Source: Malikia granosa (GTDB lineage: Bacteria > Pseudomonadota > Gammaproteobacteria > Burkholderiales > Burkholderiaceae_C). Taken from it: a stretch of 64,000 nucleotides of DNA. This document shows positions 8,579 to 18,122 of this stretch, piece by piece. A program made the position numbers and the translations under genes. Numbering within the stretch: position 1 is the stretch's first letter; every line of letters starts with the position of its first letter. The notes beneath the pieces were generated by a model that was given only the letters and a program-made list of their open reading frames with translations, was not told where the DNA came from and made no database searches. Location of the stretch: positions 1-64,000 of the forward strand of contig NZ_PVLQ01000012.1 of assembly GCF_002980595.1 (NCBI RefSeq). Direction: 5' to 3'.

Positions 8579-9568
8579 TCAGATGACCTTGGCGCGCATC
8601 AGATCGTGGCTGTTGAGCGCGCCGCAGAGCCCGCCCTGGGCGTCGATCACGAGCAGGCTGTTGATGCGGTGCTTTTCCATCAGCTCGGCGGCCTCGACCG
8701 CGAGCGCGTCGGGGCGGATGCTGCGCGGTGCGCGGTGCATGACCTGGCCCGCGCTGACCGCGCGCAGGTCGGTGCCGCCTTCTATCAGTCGGCGCAGGTC
8801 GCCATCGGTGAAGATGCCGACCGGCAGGCCGTCGGCGTCGACCACGGCGGTCGCGCCCAGGCCCTTGGCGCTGATCTCGCGCATCATCTCGCTCAAGGAC
8901 GCCTGCAGCCCGACGCGCGGTGCCTGCTCGGCCGGCCGCATCACGTCGCTGACCAGGGTCAGCAGCTTGCGCCCGAGCGCGCCGCCCGGGTGCGAGCGCG
9001 CGAAGTCGTCGGGGCGAAAGCCCCTGGCGCTCAGCAGCGCGACGGCGAAGGCATCGCCCATCGCGAGCTGGGCGGTGGTGCTGGCGGTCGGCGCCAGGTT
9101 GTGCGGGCAGGCTTCCTTTTCGACGCCGGTGTCGAGCACCACGTCGGCATGACGGCCCAGGCTGGAACCGGCCTTGCCGGTCATGGCCAGCAGCGGCACG
9201 CCCATGCGCTTGATCAGCGGCAGGATGGCGGTCAGCTCCTCGCTCTCGCCGCTGTTGCTGATCGCCAGCACCAGGTCCTCATGGGTGATCATGCCGAGGT
9301 CGCCATGGCTGGCTTCGGCCGGATGCACGAACATCGCGGGGGTGCCGGTCGAGGCCAGGGTGGCGGCGATCTTGCGTCCGACATGGCCGCTCTTGCCCAT
9401 GCCGGTCACGACCAGCCGGCCGCTGCAGCTAAGCGCGAGCTGCACCGCCTGCACGAAGCCGGCGTCGAGGCGGGCGGCCATGGCGCTGATGGCCTGGGCT
9501 TCGATCGCCAGGGTGTCGCGGGCCAGCGCCAGCGTGCTGGCGGAGTCGATGGGGGAGCTTGCAGTCAT
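8579..9568 (-). CDS. kdsD: arabinose-5-phosphate isomerase (KpsF/GutQ type)
   Basis: Converts ribulose 5-phosphate to arabinose 5-phosphate, the first step of KDO synthesis. From ATG 9568 it has 329 residues; a TTG at 9586 would add six residues and has no better binding site. An N-terminal SIS domain (VTGMGKSGHVGRKIA; HPAEASHGDLGMI; AISNSGESEEL) is followed by two CBS domains (about residues 205-325) ending in NSHDLMRAKVI. It starts the kdsD-kdsC-lptC run and is divergent, by 68 bp, from the cation antiporter gene, as in many proteobacteria. Confidence 0.94.
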   Translation of the reverse strand: MTASSPIDSASTLALARDTLAIEAQAISAMAARLDAGFVQAVQLALSCSGRLVVTGMGKSGHVGRKIAATLASTGTPAMFVHPAEASHGDLGMITHEDLVLAISNSGESEELTAILPLIKRMGVPLLAMTGKAGSSLGRHADVVLDTGVEKEACPHNLAPTASTTAQLAMGDAFAVALLSARGFRPDDFARSHPGGALGRKLLTLVSDVMRPAEQAPRVGLQASLSEMMREISAKGLGATAVVDADGLPVGIFTDGDLRRLIEGGTDLRAVSAGQVMHRAPRSIRPDALAVEAAELMEKHRINSLLVIDAQGGLCGALNSHDLMRAKVI

Positions 9569-9636
9569 GGGCGAATTATCGGACAAGGGCTGCCGTCCGG
9601 GCCGGACCCGGCCTTGCGCCCCGATAAGATCGGAGC

Positions 9637-11625
9637 ATGAATTCGCTCGATATTGCCTTGCTCTACCTGGTCGCTGCCGTGGCGGGCGTGGTGCTGTGCC
9701 GTCTGGCCAAGTTGCCGCCCATGCTGGGCTATCTCGCCGTCGGCGTGCTCATCGGTCCGAACGCGCTGGCGCTGGCGCAGGACTCGGCCGGGGTGCGCTA
9801 TCTGGCCGAGTTCGGCGTCGTGTTCCTGATGTTCGTGATCGGGCTCGAGTTCAGCCTGCCCAAGCTGCGCACCATGCGCCGGCATGTGTTCGGGCTCGGG
9901 CTGCTGCAGGTGGTGCTGACGATAGTCCTGACCGTGCTGGGCTCGCTGCTGCTCGACTGGCTGCTGCCGCGCTGGTGGAAGCTCGAGTGGTACCACGCGC
10001 TGGCGCTCGGCGGCGTGATGTCGATGAGTTCGACCGCCATCGTGGTCAAGCTGGTGGCCGACCGGCTCGAGCTCGAGTCCGAGCATGGCAAGCGGGTGGT
10101 CGGCATCCTGCTGTTCCAGGACCTGGCCGTGGTGCCGCTGCTGGTGCTGATCCCGGCCCTGGGTTCGCCGCCCGAGCAGTTGCTGACCGGACTCGGGCTG
10201 GCGCTGCTCAAGGCGGTGCTGCTGCTCGGCCTGCTGCTGACCGGCGGCCAGAAGGTGATGCGCTGGTGGCTCACGCTGGTGGTGCGGCGCAAGAGCGAGG
10301 AGCTGTTCATGCTCAACATCCTGCTGATCACGCTCGGCCTGGCCTGGCTGACCGAGCATGCCGGCCTGTCGCTGGCGCTCGGGGCCTTCGTCGCCGGCAT
10401 GCTGATCTCGGAGACCGAGTTCAAGCACCGGGTCGAGACCGACATCCGGCCGTTCCACGATGTGCTGCTGGGCCTGTTCTTCATCACGATCGGCATGCTG
10501 CTCGACTGGCATATCGTCTGGGATCGCTGGCCGCTGGTGCTGTTGCTGCTGGTCGTCTCGCTGCTGTTCAAGATGGTCCTGATCACGGGGCTTGCGCGCG
10601 CCTTCGGTGCCGCTTCCGGGGTCTCGCTGCGTGTCGGTCTCTACCTCGCGCAGGCAGGCGAGTTCGGCTTCGTGCTGCTGCAGCTGGCGGCGCAGCACCG
10701 ACTGATCCCGCCCGAGCTGTTCAACCCGGTGCTGGCGGCGATGGTGATCTCGATGCTGCTGGCGCCGTTCGTGATCATGTCCAGCAACACCCTGGTGAGC
10801 CGGCTGGTCGGCAGCGACTGGCTGATGCAGTCGGTCCAGATGACGCAGATCGCCACGCGCGCGATGGCGGCCGACAAGCATGTGATCATCTGCGGTTACG
10901 GCCGCTGCGGCCAGAACCTCGCGCGCATGCTCGAGCGCGAGCGCATTCCCTACATGGCGCTCGACCTGGACCCGGACCGGGTGCGCCAGGCGGCGGCGGC
11001 CGGCCATTCGGTGGTCTATGGCGATGCGGCACGGGTGCAGGCGCTCAAGGCGGCGGGACTCAAGCGCGCCAGCGCGGTGGTGGTGACCTACCTCGATACG
11101 CCGAGCGCGCTCAAGGTGCTTGCGCTGACGCACGAGCACGCGCCGACGGTGCCGGTCATGGTGCGCACCGTGGATGAGCAGGACATCGAGAAGCTGCGCC
11201 AGGCCGGTGCGACCGAGGTGGTGCCGGAGGCGATCGAGGCCAGCCTGATGCTGGCGGGCCATGCGCTGGCCCTGGTCGGCGTGCCGATGCGGCGCGTGAT
11301 CCGGGTGCTGCAGGAACAGCGCGAGCAGCGCTATGCCCTGCTGCGCGGCTATTTCCATGGCGCCGATGACAGCACGGCCGACGAGCAGCAGCAGGAACGG
11401 CTGGTCACGGTCACGCTGCCGCCGGCGGGCAAGACCCTGGGGCGCCCGCTGGGCGAGATGTTGTTGCAGCTGCTCGACGTCCGGGTGGTCAGCCTGCGGC
11501 GCGCCAGCGGCAAGAACATGCCGGTGCAGGACGAGCTGCTGCTGCAGGGCGGTGACTCGCTGGTGTTGTCGGGCAGGCCCGAGGCGCTGGCGCTGGCCGA
11601 AAGCCGGCTGGTCAGCGGAAAATGA
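9637..11625 (+). CDS. CPA2 monovalent cation:proton antiporter with RCK domain
   Basis: A 662-residue Kef/YbaL-type protein. The N-terminal 390 residues hold about 12 membrane segments. A Rossmann TrkA-N (RCK) domain starts near residue 414 with VIICGYGRCGQNLARML. A TrkA-C domain occupies about residues 570-655. Family members exchange K+ or Na+ for H+ and are gated by nucleotide or glutathione adducts bound to the RCK domain. Which ligand or ion applies here cannot be told; the kefB or kefC symbol is avoided for that reason. The divergent kdsD partner is the usual neighbour. Confidence 0.9.
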   Translation: MNSLDIALLYLVAAVAGVVLCRLAKLPPMLGYLAVGVLIGPNALALAQDSAGVRYLAEFGVVFLMFVIGLEFSLPKLRTMRRHVFGLGLLQVVLTIVLTVLGSLLLDWLLPRWWKLEWYHALALGGVMSMSSTAIVVKLVADRLELESEHGKRVVGILLFQDLAVVPLLVLIPALGSPPEQLLTGLGLALLKAVLLLGLLLTGGQKVMRWWLTLVVRRKSEELFMLNILLITLGLAWLTEHAGLSLALGAFVAGMLISETEFKHRVETDIRPFHDVLLGLFFITIGMLLDWHIVWDRWPLVLLLLVVSLLFKMVLITGLARAFGAASGVSLRVGLYLAQAGEFGFVLLQLAAQHRLIPPELFNPVLAAMVISMLLAPFVIMSSNTLVSRLVGSDWLMQSVQMTQIATRAMAADKHVIICGYGRCGQNLARMLERERIPYMALDLDPDRVRQAAAAGHSVVYGDAARVQALKAAGLKRASAVVVTYLDTPSALKVLALTHEHAPTVPVMVRTVDEQDIEKLRQAGATEVVPEAIEASLMLAGHALALVGVPMRRVIRVLQEQREQRYALLRGYFHGADDSTADEQQQERLVTVTLPPAGKTLGRPLGEMLLQLLDVRVVSLRRASGKNMPVQDELLLQGGDSLVLSGRPEALALAESRLVSGK

Positions 11626-11648
11626 TGCACGCATGGGAGAATGAAACG

Positions 11649-13139
11649 ATGAACGCCAGAATTCCCGCACTCGATTCCCAGGCTGTCGGCGCGCTCGTCG
11701 ACGAGCGCTGGCGCACCAGCATCGTGCCCGAGCTGCAGCGCTACATCGCGGTGCCGGCCAAGTCGCCGGCCTTCGATCCGGCCTGGGCCGATCACGGCTA
11801 CCTGGACGCGGTGCTGCGCCAGGCTGCCGACTGGGTGCAGGCGCAGCGCATTCCCGGCCTGCAGCTCGAGATCCTGCGCCTGCAGCAGGCCGACGGCCAG
11901 CCGCGCACGCCGGTGCTGTTCTTCGAGATCCCGGCCAGCGCGGGGCGCGACGGCAGCCCGGCGCCGGCCAGCGGCGAGACGGTGCTGATGTACGGCCATC
12001 TCGACAAGCAGCCCGAGTTCAATGGCTGGCGCAGCGACCTCGGGCCCTGGACGCCGAAGATCGTCGATGACAGGCTCTATGGCCGCGGTGGCGCCGACGA
12101 CGGCTATGCGGTCTATGCCAGCATCACGGCGGTGCAGGCGCTCAAGGCCCAGGGCGCGGCGCATCCGCGCATCGTCGGCCTGATCGAGACCTGCTAGGAG
12201 AGCGGCTCCCACGACCTGCTGCCCTATGTCGATGCGCTGAAATCCCGGCTGGGCCAGGTCGGCCTGGTGATCTGCCTCGACAGCGGTGCCGGCAACTACG
12301 ACCAGCTCTGGCTCACCACCAGCCTGCGCGGCGTCGCCAGCGGCGTGCTCAAGGTCGAGGTGCTGACCGAGGGCATCCATTCGGGCGATGCGTCCGGCCT
12401 GGTGCCGTCGAGCTTTCGCATCATGCGCCAGCTGTTCGACCGGCTCGAGGACAGCGCCAGCGGCGAACTGCTGCCGCGCGCCTTCCATGCCGAGATCCCG
12501 CCGCTGCGCCTCGAGCAGGCGCGCGCGACCGCTGCCATCCTGGGTCCGGAGGTCTACCGGCGCTTTCCCTGGGCGCATCACGACTGCGGCGGCGCGACCC
12601 TGTTCGCCCTGCCGACCACGACCGATCCGGTCGAGGCCCTGCTGCGCCGCACCTGGCGCCCGACCCTGAGCGTGACCGGCGCCGATGGCTTTCCGGCCTT
12701 GGCCAATGCCGGCAACGTGCTGCGGCCCTGGAGCGCCTTCAAGCTCAGCCTGCGCCTGCCGCCCACCGTCGATGCGGCGCAGGCCGTGCAGCAGCTGAAA
12801 ACCCTGCTCGAGGACAACGCGCCCTACCAAGCCAAGGTGACCTTCGAGCCCGAGGGCGCCGCCACCGGCTGGGATGCCCCCGCGACCCGGCCCTGGTTCG
12901 AGCAGGCACTCCAGGCTGCCAGCCAGGCCCATTACGGCGCGCCCTGCGCGACCATCGGCCAGGGCGGCACGATTCCGCTCATGAACCTGCTGAGCCAGGG
13001 TTTCCCGAAGGCGCAGATGATGGTCTGCGGCGTGCTGGGCCCCCAGAGCAATGCCCACGGGCCCAACGAGTTCCTGCACCTGCCCTATGCGCAGCGCCTG
13101 ACGGCTGCCGTGGCCGAGGTGATCGCGCGCATGCCCTGA
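11649..13139 (+). pseudogene. M20 family metallopeptidase interrupted by an amber codon
   Basis: Read as one frame of 496 codons from ATG 11649 (behind GGGAGA), this is a full-length M20 dipeptidase/deacetylase relative. Metal-site segments are MYGHLDKQPE (about residues 116-125) and RGGADDGYA (about 148-156). Codon 183, at 12195-12197, is TAG in the context ETC-stop-ESGS; relatives have EESGS there. The frame is intact on both sides, so a single G-to-T change explains it. The lost residue is the expected catalytic glutamate, next to the metal-binding glutamate. The product would be a 182-residue fragment, unless this is a sequencing error or the codon is suppressed. Downstream homology (HSGDASGLVPSSFRIM, PEGAATGWDAP) shows no other damage. 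Confidence 0.85.
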
Positions 13140-13289
13140 GGCGGCACGCCGAGCCGGGGGCCATGCCCCCGCTGCTGCCATGCCACCCGGTCCCGCCGGC
13201 TACAAGGCACGGATCCTGCTTGACTGCCACTGACTCATGCCGGCCCGGCTGCACGCCGGGCCGGATTGATCTTTGCAAGGAAAGTCAGT

Positions 13290-15263
13290 ATGCGGAATCC
13301 CACGAAGCCCAAGCTCACCCTGCGCCTGCGACAACAGTTGCTGGTGGTACTGGTGGTCCTGATCGGCTTTTCGCTCACCGTGGCCGTTCTGGTCGGCCAG
13401 GTCGAGAGCGCACAAAGGCAGTTGTCCTTGCGCTATGCCAGCGAGCTGGCGAATCACGAGAGCCGGCAGGTCTCGAGCGTGCTGGACCAGGCACTCGATG
13501 CCGCGCGCACGCTGGCGCAGGCGATGGCCGGCATGAAGGCGCAGGGCCGCATCGACCGCACGAGCGCCGATGCCATGCTCAAGGGCGTGCTGGCGGGCAA
13601 TCCGGGTTTCCTGGGCGTCTGGTCCGGCTGGGAGCCCGATGCCCTGGATGGCCAGGATGCCAAGTACATCAACCAGCCCGGCCATGACGGCAGCGGCCGC
13701 TACATTCCCTACTGGAACCGTGGCTCGGGCCAGGTCGTGCTTGAGCCGCTGCTCGACTACGACAAGCCCGGCGCCGGCGACTACTACCTGCTCCCCAAGC
13801 AGACGGGCCAGGAGACGCTGATCGAGCCCTATCCCTATGTCGTCGCTGGCAAGGAGCTGCAGATCACCAGTGTGGCGGTGCCGGTCATGGTCGACGGCCA
13901 GTTCCTCGGCGTCGTCGGGGTCGATATCGCCCTGTCCAGCCTGCAGGACAGCATAGGCAAGATCCGCATCTTCGACAGTGGCTATGCCAGCCTGCTGTCG
14001 AACCAGGCCGTCCATGTCGCCGATCGTGACCCGGCCCGGATCGGCAAGGGCCTGGGGCCTGAGCCCGAGCTCGCTGCCGTGCGGGCCGCGATCCAGGCTG
14101 GCCAGCGCCATGAGTTGACCACCGAGGATGAACGCCTCGGCGAGGTGATCCGCCTCCATGTGCCGGTCAGGGTCGGGCTGACCCAGAAGCCCTGGTCGTT
14201 CGTGGCCACCATTCCGAGCCGCGAAATGCTGGCCGAGGTTCACCGGCTGCGCAACTGGGCCCTGGGCCTGGGGCTGCTCAGCATCGTCGGGGTGTCGCTG
14301 GTGCTGGGCTGGTCGCTCGATCGCATGGTGCTGCGGCCGATTGGCGGCGAGCCGGCCGACGCGGTGGCCGTTGCCCAGCGCATCGCCGCCGGCGACCTGA
14401 GCCAGCCGGCCGCAGCGCGCCAGCCGGGCGTGGACAGCCTGCTGACCCAGCTGCAGACGATGCAGGCCAGCCTGGTCACGGTGGTGGCCCGGGTGCGCGA
14501 GGGCGCGCAGGCAGTGGCCTCGGCCAGTGCCCAGATCTCGATGGGCAACCGCGACCTGTCGGGCCGCACCGAAAACCAGGCGCTGGCCCTGCAGCAGACC
14601 GCCACCTCGATGGATGAACTGGGCACGGCCGTCCAGCACAATGCGCAGCATGCCCGCCAGGCAACCGAGCTGGCGCAGACGGCCTCGCAGGTGGCGCTGG
14701 CGGGCGGCGAGGTGGTGGGCCGCGTCGTCGCCACCATGCGCTCGATCAACGAAAGCTCGAACCGGATCGCCGACATCATCGGCGTCATCGATGGGATCGC
14801 CTTCCAGACCAATATCCTGGCGCTGAACGCGGCCGTGGAGGCTGCGCGTGCGGGCGAGCAGGGCCGTGGCTTCGCGGTGGTGGCATCCGAGGTCCGCAGC
14901 CTGGCGAGCCGGTCAGCGGCCGCCGCCAAGGAGATCAAGGGCCTGATCGGGATCAGCGTCGAGCGGGTCGAGCAGGGTTCCCAGCTGGTGGACCAGGCCG
15001 GCAGCACCATGTCCCAAGTCGTCGACGCGATCCAGCGCGTCACCCGCATCATGGCCGAGATCAGCGTCGCGAGTGCCCAGCAAAGCGCCGGCGTGACCCA
15101 GGTCGGCCAGGCGGTCGCGCAGATGGACCAGGCGACGCAGGAGAACGCGGCCATGGTCGAGCAGATGGCCGCCGCCGCCACCAGCCTCAGCGCGCAGGCC
15201 GACGAGCTGGTGCAGCTGGTGTCGGTGTTCCGGCTCGAGCCAGACCCGATCCACCAGGGCTGA
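13290..15263 (+). CDS. methyl-accepting chemotaxis protein with double-cache sensor
   Basis: A 657-residue chemoreceptor. A first membrane segment (about residues 15-36) and a second (about 322-345) flank a periplasmic dCache-like domain. That domain contains the typical [19 protein letters not shown] and [21 protein letters not shown] stretches. A HAMP segment follows, then a long cytoplasmic coiled coil. The signalling tip reads [20 protein letters not shown] and continues into [18 protein letters not shown]. The start ATG 13290 lies behind AAGGAAAG. There is no CheB/CheR pentapeptide at the C-terminus. dCache domains often bind amino acids or organic acids; the ligand here is unknown. Confidence 0.94.
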   Translation: MRNPTKPKLTLRLRQQLLVVLVVLIGFSLTVAVLVGQVESAQRQLSLRYASELANHESRQVSSVLDQALDAARTLAQAMAGMKAQGRIDRTSADAMLKGVLAGNPGFLGVWSGWEPDALDGQDAKYINQPGHDGSGRYIPYWNRGSGQVVLEPLLDYDKPGAGDYYLLPKQTGQETLIEPYPYVVAGKELQITSVAVPVMVDGQFLGVVGVDIALSSLQDSIGKIRIFDSGYASLLSNQAVHVADRDPARIGKGLGPEPELAAVRAAIQAGQRHELTTEDERLGEVIRLHVPVRVGLTQKPWSFVATIPSREMLAEVHRLRNWALGLGLLSIVGVSLVLGWSLDRMVLRPIGGEPADAVAVAQRIAAGDLSQPAAARQPGVDSLLTQLQTMQASLVTVVARVREGAQAVASASAQISMGNRDLSGRTENQALALQQTATSMDELGTAVQHNAQHARQATELAQTASQVALAGGEVVGRVVATMRSINESSNRIADIIGVIDGIAFQTNILALNAAVEAARAGEQGRGFAVVASEVRSLASRSAAAAKEIKGLIGISVERVEQGSQLVDQAGSTMSQVVDAIQRVTRIMAEISVASAQQSAGVTQVGQAVAQMDQATQENAAMVEQMAAAATSLSAQADELVQLVSVFRLEPDPIHQG

Positions 15264-15298
15264 GCGCGACTGGCGCGCTGCCTGGCGCCGTCCCGGTG

Positions 15299-16483
15299 TC
15301 AGGCCCGGGGCTGGCTGTTGGCGGCGGCACGCCGCTGGGCGGCCAGCCAGAGCAGGGCCAGTCCGCTCAGGCCGACCGGCAGCAGCGAGCCCCAGTTCAG
15401 CAGCGTCCAGCCCTGGGTCGTGACCAGCGCGCCCGAGGCAAACGAGGTCAGCGCCATGGTCGCGAAGACGCAGAAGTTGATCGCCGCCTGGGCCTTGTCC
15501 TTTTCCTCCGGACGGTAGGCCTGCATCGCCAGCGTGGTGCTGCCGGTGAACAGGAAGTTCCAGCCCATGCCGAGCAGGAACAGCGCGACCAGGAACTGCT
15601 GCAGGTCCTGGCCCGAGAGCGCGATCGCGATGCACAGCGCGTTGAGCAGCACACCGGCGCCCATCATGGGCAGCACGCCGAAGCGCTTGATCAGGTGGCC
15701 GGTGAAGAAGCCGGGCGCGAACATGCCGATCACATGCCACTCGAGCACCAGTGCCGCGTCCGAGAACGGCATGCCGCAGACCTGCATCGCCAGCGGCGTG
15801 GCGGCCATCAGCAGGTTCATGACCCCATAGCCCAGCGCCGAGCAGGCCGCCGCGACGATGAAGACCGGCTGGCGCGCGATCTCGCCCAGGGGCCGGCCGC
15901 TGCTGGCGCCGGCTGCCTTGGGCGCCTGGGCCGGAAAGCGGATCAGTCCGATCACGGCCATCGCCAGCAGCGCCACCAGCGCCAGCGCCAGGTAGGCCGC
16001 CAGGAAGGGGGTGCCGAGCGAATCGCGTGTCTGCTGCGCCAGGTTGGGGCCGGCGATGGCGCCGATCAGGCCACCGGCCAGCACCAGCGAGACCGCCTTT
16101 TCCCGGAACGCGGGTGCGGCCAGCTCGCCGGCGGCAAAGCGGTAGAGCTGGCCGTTGGCGCTGTAGTAGCCCGCCACCAGCGTGGAGGCGACCAGCAGCC
16201 AGAAGCTGTGCCAGTGCAGCGCGGCGGCGCAGGCCAGTGCCGACAGCAGCGCCACCCCCAGTCCGAGCTGGAACGAGACCTTGCGGCCCCAGCGCGCCTG
16301 GCTGCGCGCGACCAGTCCGGTCGAGAGCGCGCCGCCGACCACATAGCCCATGACCGGCAGCGTCGCCATCCAGCCGGCGGGCGCCAGGCTCAGGCCGACC
16401 AGGCCGTTGACCGCGATGAAGACCACGTTATTGGTCAGGAACAGGCCTTGCGCGGCGGCCAGCAGCCAGAGGTTCGGGTTCAT
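15299..16483 (-). CDS. MFS transporter
   Basis: A 394-residue major facilitator with about 12 hydrophobic segments and a loop motif resembling motif A after segment 2 (ARSQARWGRKVSF, about residues 60-72). It ends in a short basic tail. No specific subfamily was recognised, and the neighbours (chemoreceptor, gshA) give no substrate. It is convergent with the chemoreceptor and divergent from gshA. Confidence 0.85.
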   Translation of the reverse strand: MNPNLWLLAAAQGLFLTNNVVFIAVNGLVGLSLAPAGWMATLPVMGYVVGGALSTGLVARSQARWGRKVSFQLGLGVALLSALACAAALHWHSFWLLVASTLVAGYYSANGQLYRFAAGELAAPAFREKAVSLVLAGGLIGAIAGPNLAQQTRDSLGTPFLAAYLALALVALLAMAVIGLIRFPAQAPKAAGASSGRPLGEIARQPVFIVAAACSALGYGVMNLLMAATPLAMQVCGMPFSDAALVLEWHVIGMFAPGFFTGHLIKRFGVLPMMGAGVLLNALCIAIALSGQDLQQFLVALFLLGMGWNFLFTGSTTLAMQAYRPEEKDKAQAAINFCVFATMALTSFASGALVTTQGWTLLNWGSLLPVGLSGLALLWLAAQRRAAANSQPRA

Positions 16484-16680
16484 GGAAGATGCCGATCGGA
16501 TCGAGTGAGGAGGGCGGTGAGCCTGAAGTATATGGGGGGTGGGGTATTTTAGGGTCGCTCGCCAGCCAGACCAGGGCCGCGGGGTCTTGCAATAGCTTCT
16601 GCCGTCCCCAGTCTCTAGAATGACGCACCAGAACGATGCCTACCCAGGCGCCACCCAGAACATCACACAAGGGCCTCACC

Positions 16681-17976
16681 ATGGTTCCCCATCTCGTCAC
16701 CGCACTCACCGGTCCGATCAACGAACTCGAACAGCGCATCCTCGAATCCACCCCGGTGATCGAGCGCTGGTTCCGCCTGGAGTGGATGGAGCACACGCCG
16801 CCCTTCTACAGCTCGGTCGACATCCGCAATGCCGGCTTCAAGCTCGCGCCGGTCGACACCAACCTCTATCCGGGCGGCTGGAACAACCTGACGCCCGAGA
16901 TGCTGCCGCTGGCGGTGCAGGCCGCGATGGCCGCGATCGAGAAGATCTGTCCCGAGGCCAAGAACCTGCTGCTGGTGCCCGAGAACCACACGCGCAACAT
17001 GTTCTACCTGATGAACGTGGCGCAGCTGCAGAAGATCTTCTACCAGGCCGGCCTGAACGTGCGGCTGGGTTCGATGAACCCCGAGATCAAGGAGGCCACC
17101 ACCTTCGACCTGCCCAACGGCGAGCAGGTCACGCTCGAGCCGCTGATCCGCCACAACCGGCGCATCGGCCTGAAGGACTTCGATCCCTGCACCATCCTGC
17201 TCAACAACGACCTGAGCGCGGGCGTGCCGGGCATCCTGGAGGACCTGCACGAGCAGTTCCTGCTGCCGCCGCTGCACGCGGGCTGGCATGTGCGCAAGAA
17301 GAGCCAGCATTTCAAGGCCTACGAGGAGGTCGCCAAGCGCTTCGGCAAGCTGCTCGGCATGGACCCCTGGCTGATCAATCCGCTGTTCAACAGCTGCGGC
17401 GAGGTCAACTTCGCCGAGGGCACCGGCATGGAATGCCTGCAGACCAATGTCGATGCGCTGCTCGGCAAGATCCGGCGCAAGTACAAGGAGTACGGCATCA
17501 ACGAGAAGCCCTTCGTCGTGGTTAAGGCCGACAACGGCACCTATGGCATGGGCATCATGACGGTGCGCGACGCCAAGGAGCTCGACAGCCTGAACCGCCG
17601 CACCAAGAACAAGATGAACGTGATCAAGGACGGCCAGGTCGTCAACGACGTGATCATCCAGGAAGGCGTGCTGACCAACGAGCGCGTCAACGACGCGGTG
17701 GCCGAGCCGGTGGTCTACATGCTCGACCGCTATGTGGTCGGCGGCTTCTACCGCGTGCATGCCGACCGCGGCGTCGACGAGAACCTCAACGCGCCGGGTG
17801 CCAGCTTCGTGCCGCTGGCGTTCGAGAAGGGCGCGCAGCAGCCGCAGCCGGGCTACAAGCCGGGCGCGAGCGTGCCGAACCGCTTCTACATGTATGGCGT
17901 GATCGGCCGCCTGGCCATGCTGGCGGCGAGCTACGAGCTCGAGGCGACCGATCCCAACGCCGAGGTCTACGACTGA
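16681..17976 (+). CDS. gshA: glutamate--cysteine ligase (betaproteobacterial type)
   Basis: Makes gamma-glutamylcysteine, the first step of glutathione synthesis. The 431-residue length and motifs such as ADNGTYGMGIMTV, NPLFNSCGEVNFAEG and LVPENHTRNMFYL fit the proteobacterial GshA family distinct from the E. coli type. The start ATG 16681 follows AAGGG; an in-frame start at 16636 is less likely. It is followed by kup and then gshB, so the two glutathione enzymes flank a potassium transporter. The C-terminus ends in EATDPNAEVYD. Confidence 0.93.
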   Translation: MVPHLVTALTGPINELEQRILESTPVIERWFRLEWMEHTPPFYSSVDIRNAGFKLAPVDTNLYPGGWNNLTPEMLPLAVQAAMAAIEKICPEAKNLLLVPENHTRNMFYLMNVAQLQKIFYQAGLNVRLGSMNPEIKEATTFDLPNGEQVTLEPLIRHNRRIGLKDFDPCTILLNNDLSAGVPGILEDLHEQFLLPPLHAGWHVRKKSQHFKAYEEVAKRFGKLLGMDPWLINPLFNSCGEVNFAEGTGMECLQTNVDALLGKIRRKYKEYGINEKPFVVVKADNGTYGMGIMTVRDAKELDSLNRRTKNKMNVIKDGQVVNDVIIQEGVLTNERVNDAVAEPVVYMLDRYVVGGFYRVHADRGVDENLNAPGASFVPLAFEKGAQQPQPGYKPGASVPNRFYMYGVIGRLAMLAASYELEATDPNAEVYD

Positions 17977-18094
17977 GCCTCCAAAGGTTTGCTGCCAGCG
18001 GGACGTTGCTGCCAGCCGACAGGCCGGCAGCGCTCAGCCTGTCTGTAAGGGTTGGTAACGTTTCGGGCGCACAATAGCGGCAACTGAACCCATC

Positions 18095-18114
18095 CGGGCG
18101 GTTCTTGCCGCCCG
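18095..18114 (+). repeat. short hairpin in the kup leader
   Basis: CGGGCGG (18095-18101) pairs with CCGCCCG (18108-18114) around TTCTTG, ending 8 nt before the chosen kup start. It would bury the alternative TTG start at 18105. No T-run follows, so any role would be in translation or RNA stability. Confidence 0.4.
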
Positions 18115-18122
18115 CATTCCGA

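Noticed and set aside
9637-11625. Naming the antiporter kefB or kefC
   Set aside because: The layout fits several CPA2 groups, including YbaL, and no glutathione-site residues or KefF/KefG partner gene were identified.
12195-12197. Recoding of the TAG as selenocysteine or pyrrolysine
   Set aside because: Selenocysteine uses TGA, and pyrrolysine genes are not expected here; the family residue is a plain glutamate.
18095-18114. Hairpin before kup as a terminator of gshA
   Set aside because: It lacks a T-run and ends 8 nt before the kup start; it is listed as a leader hairpin only.
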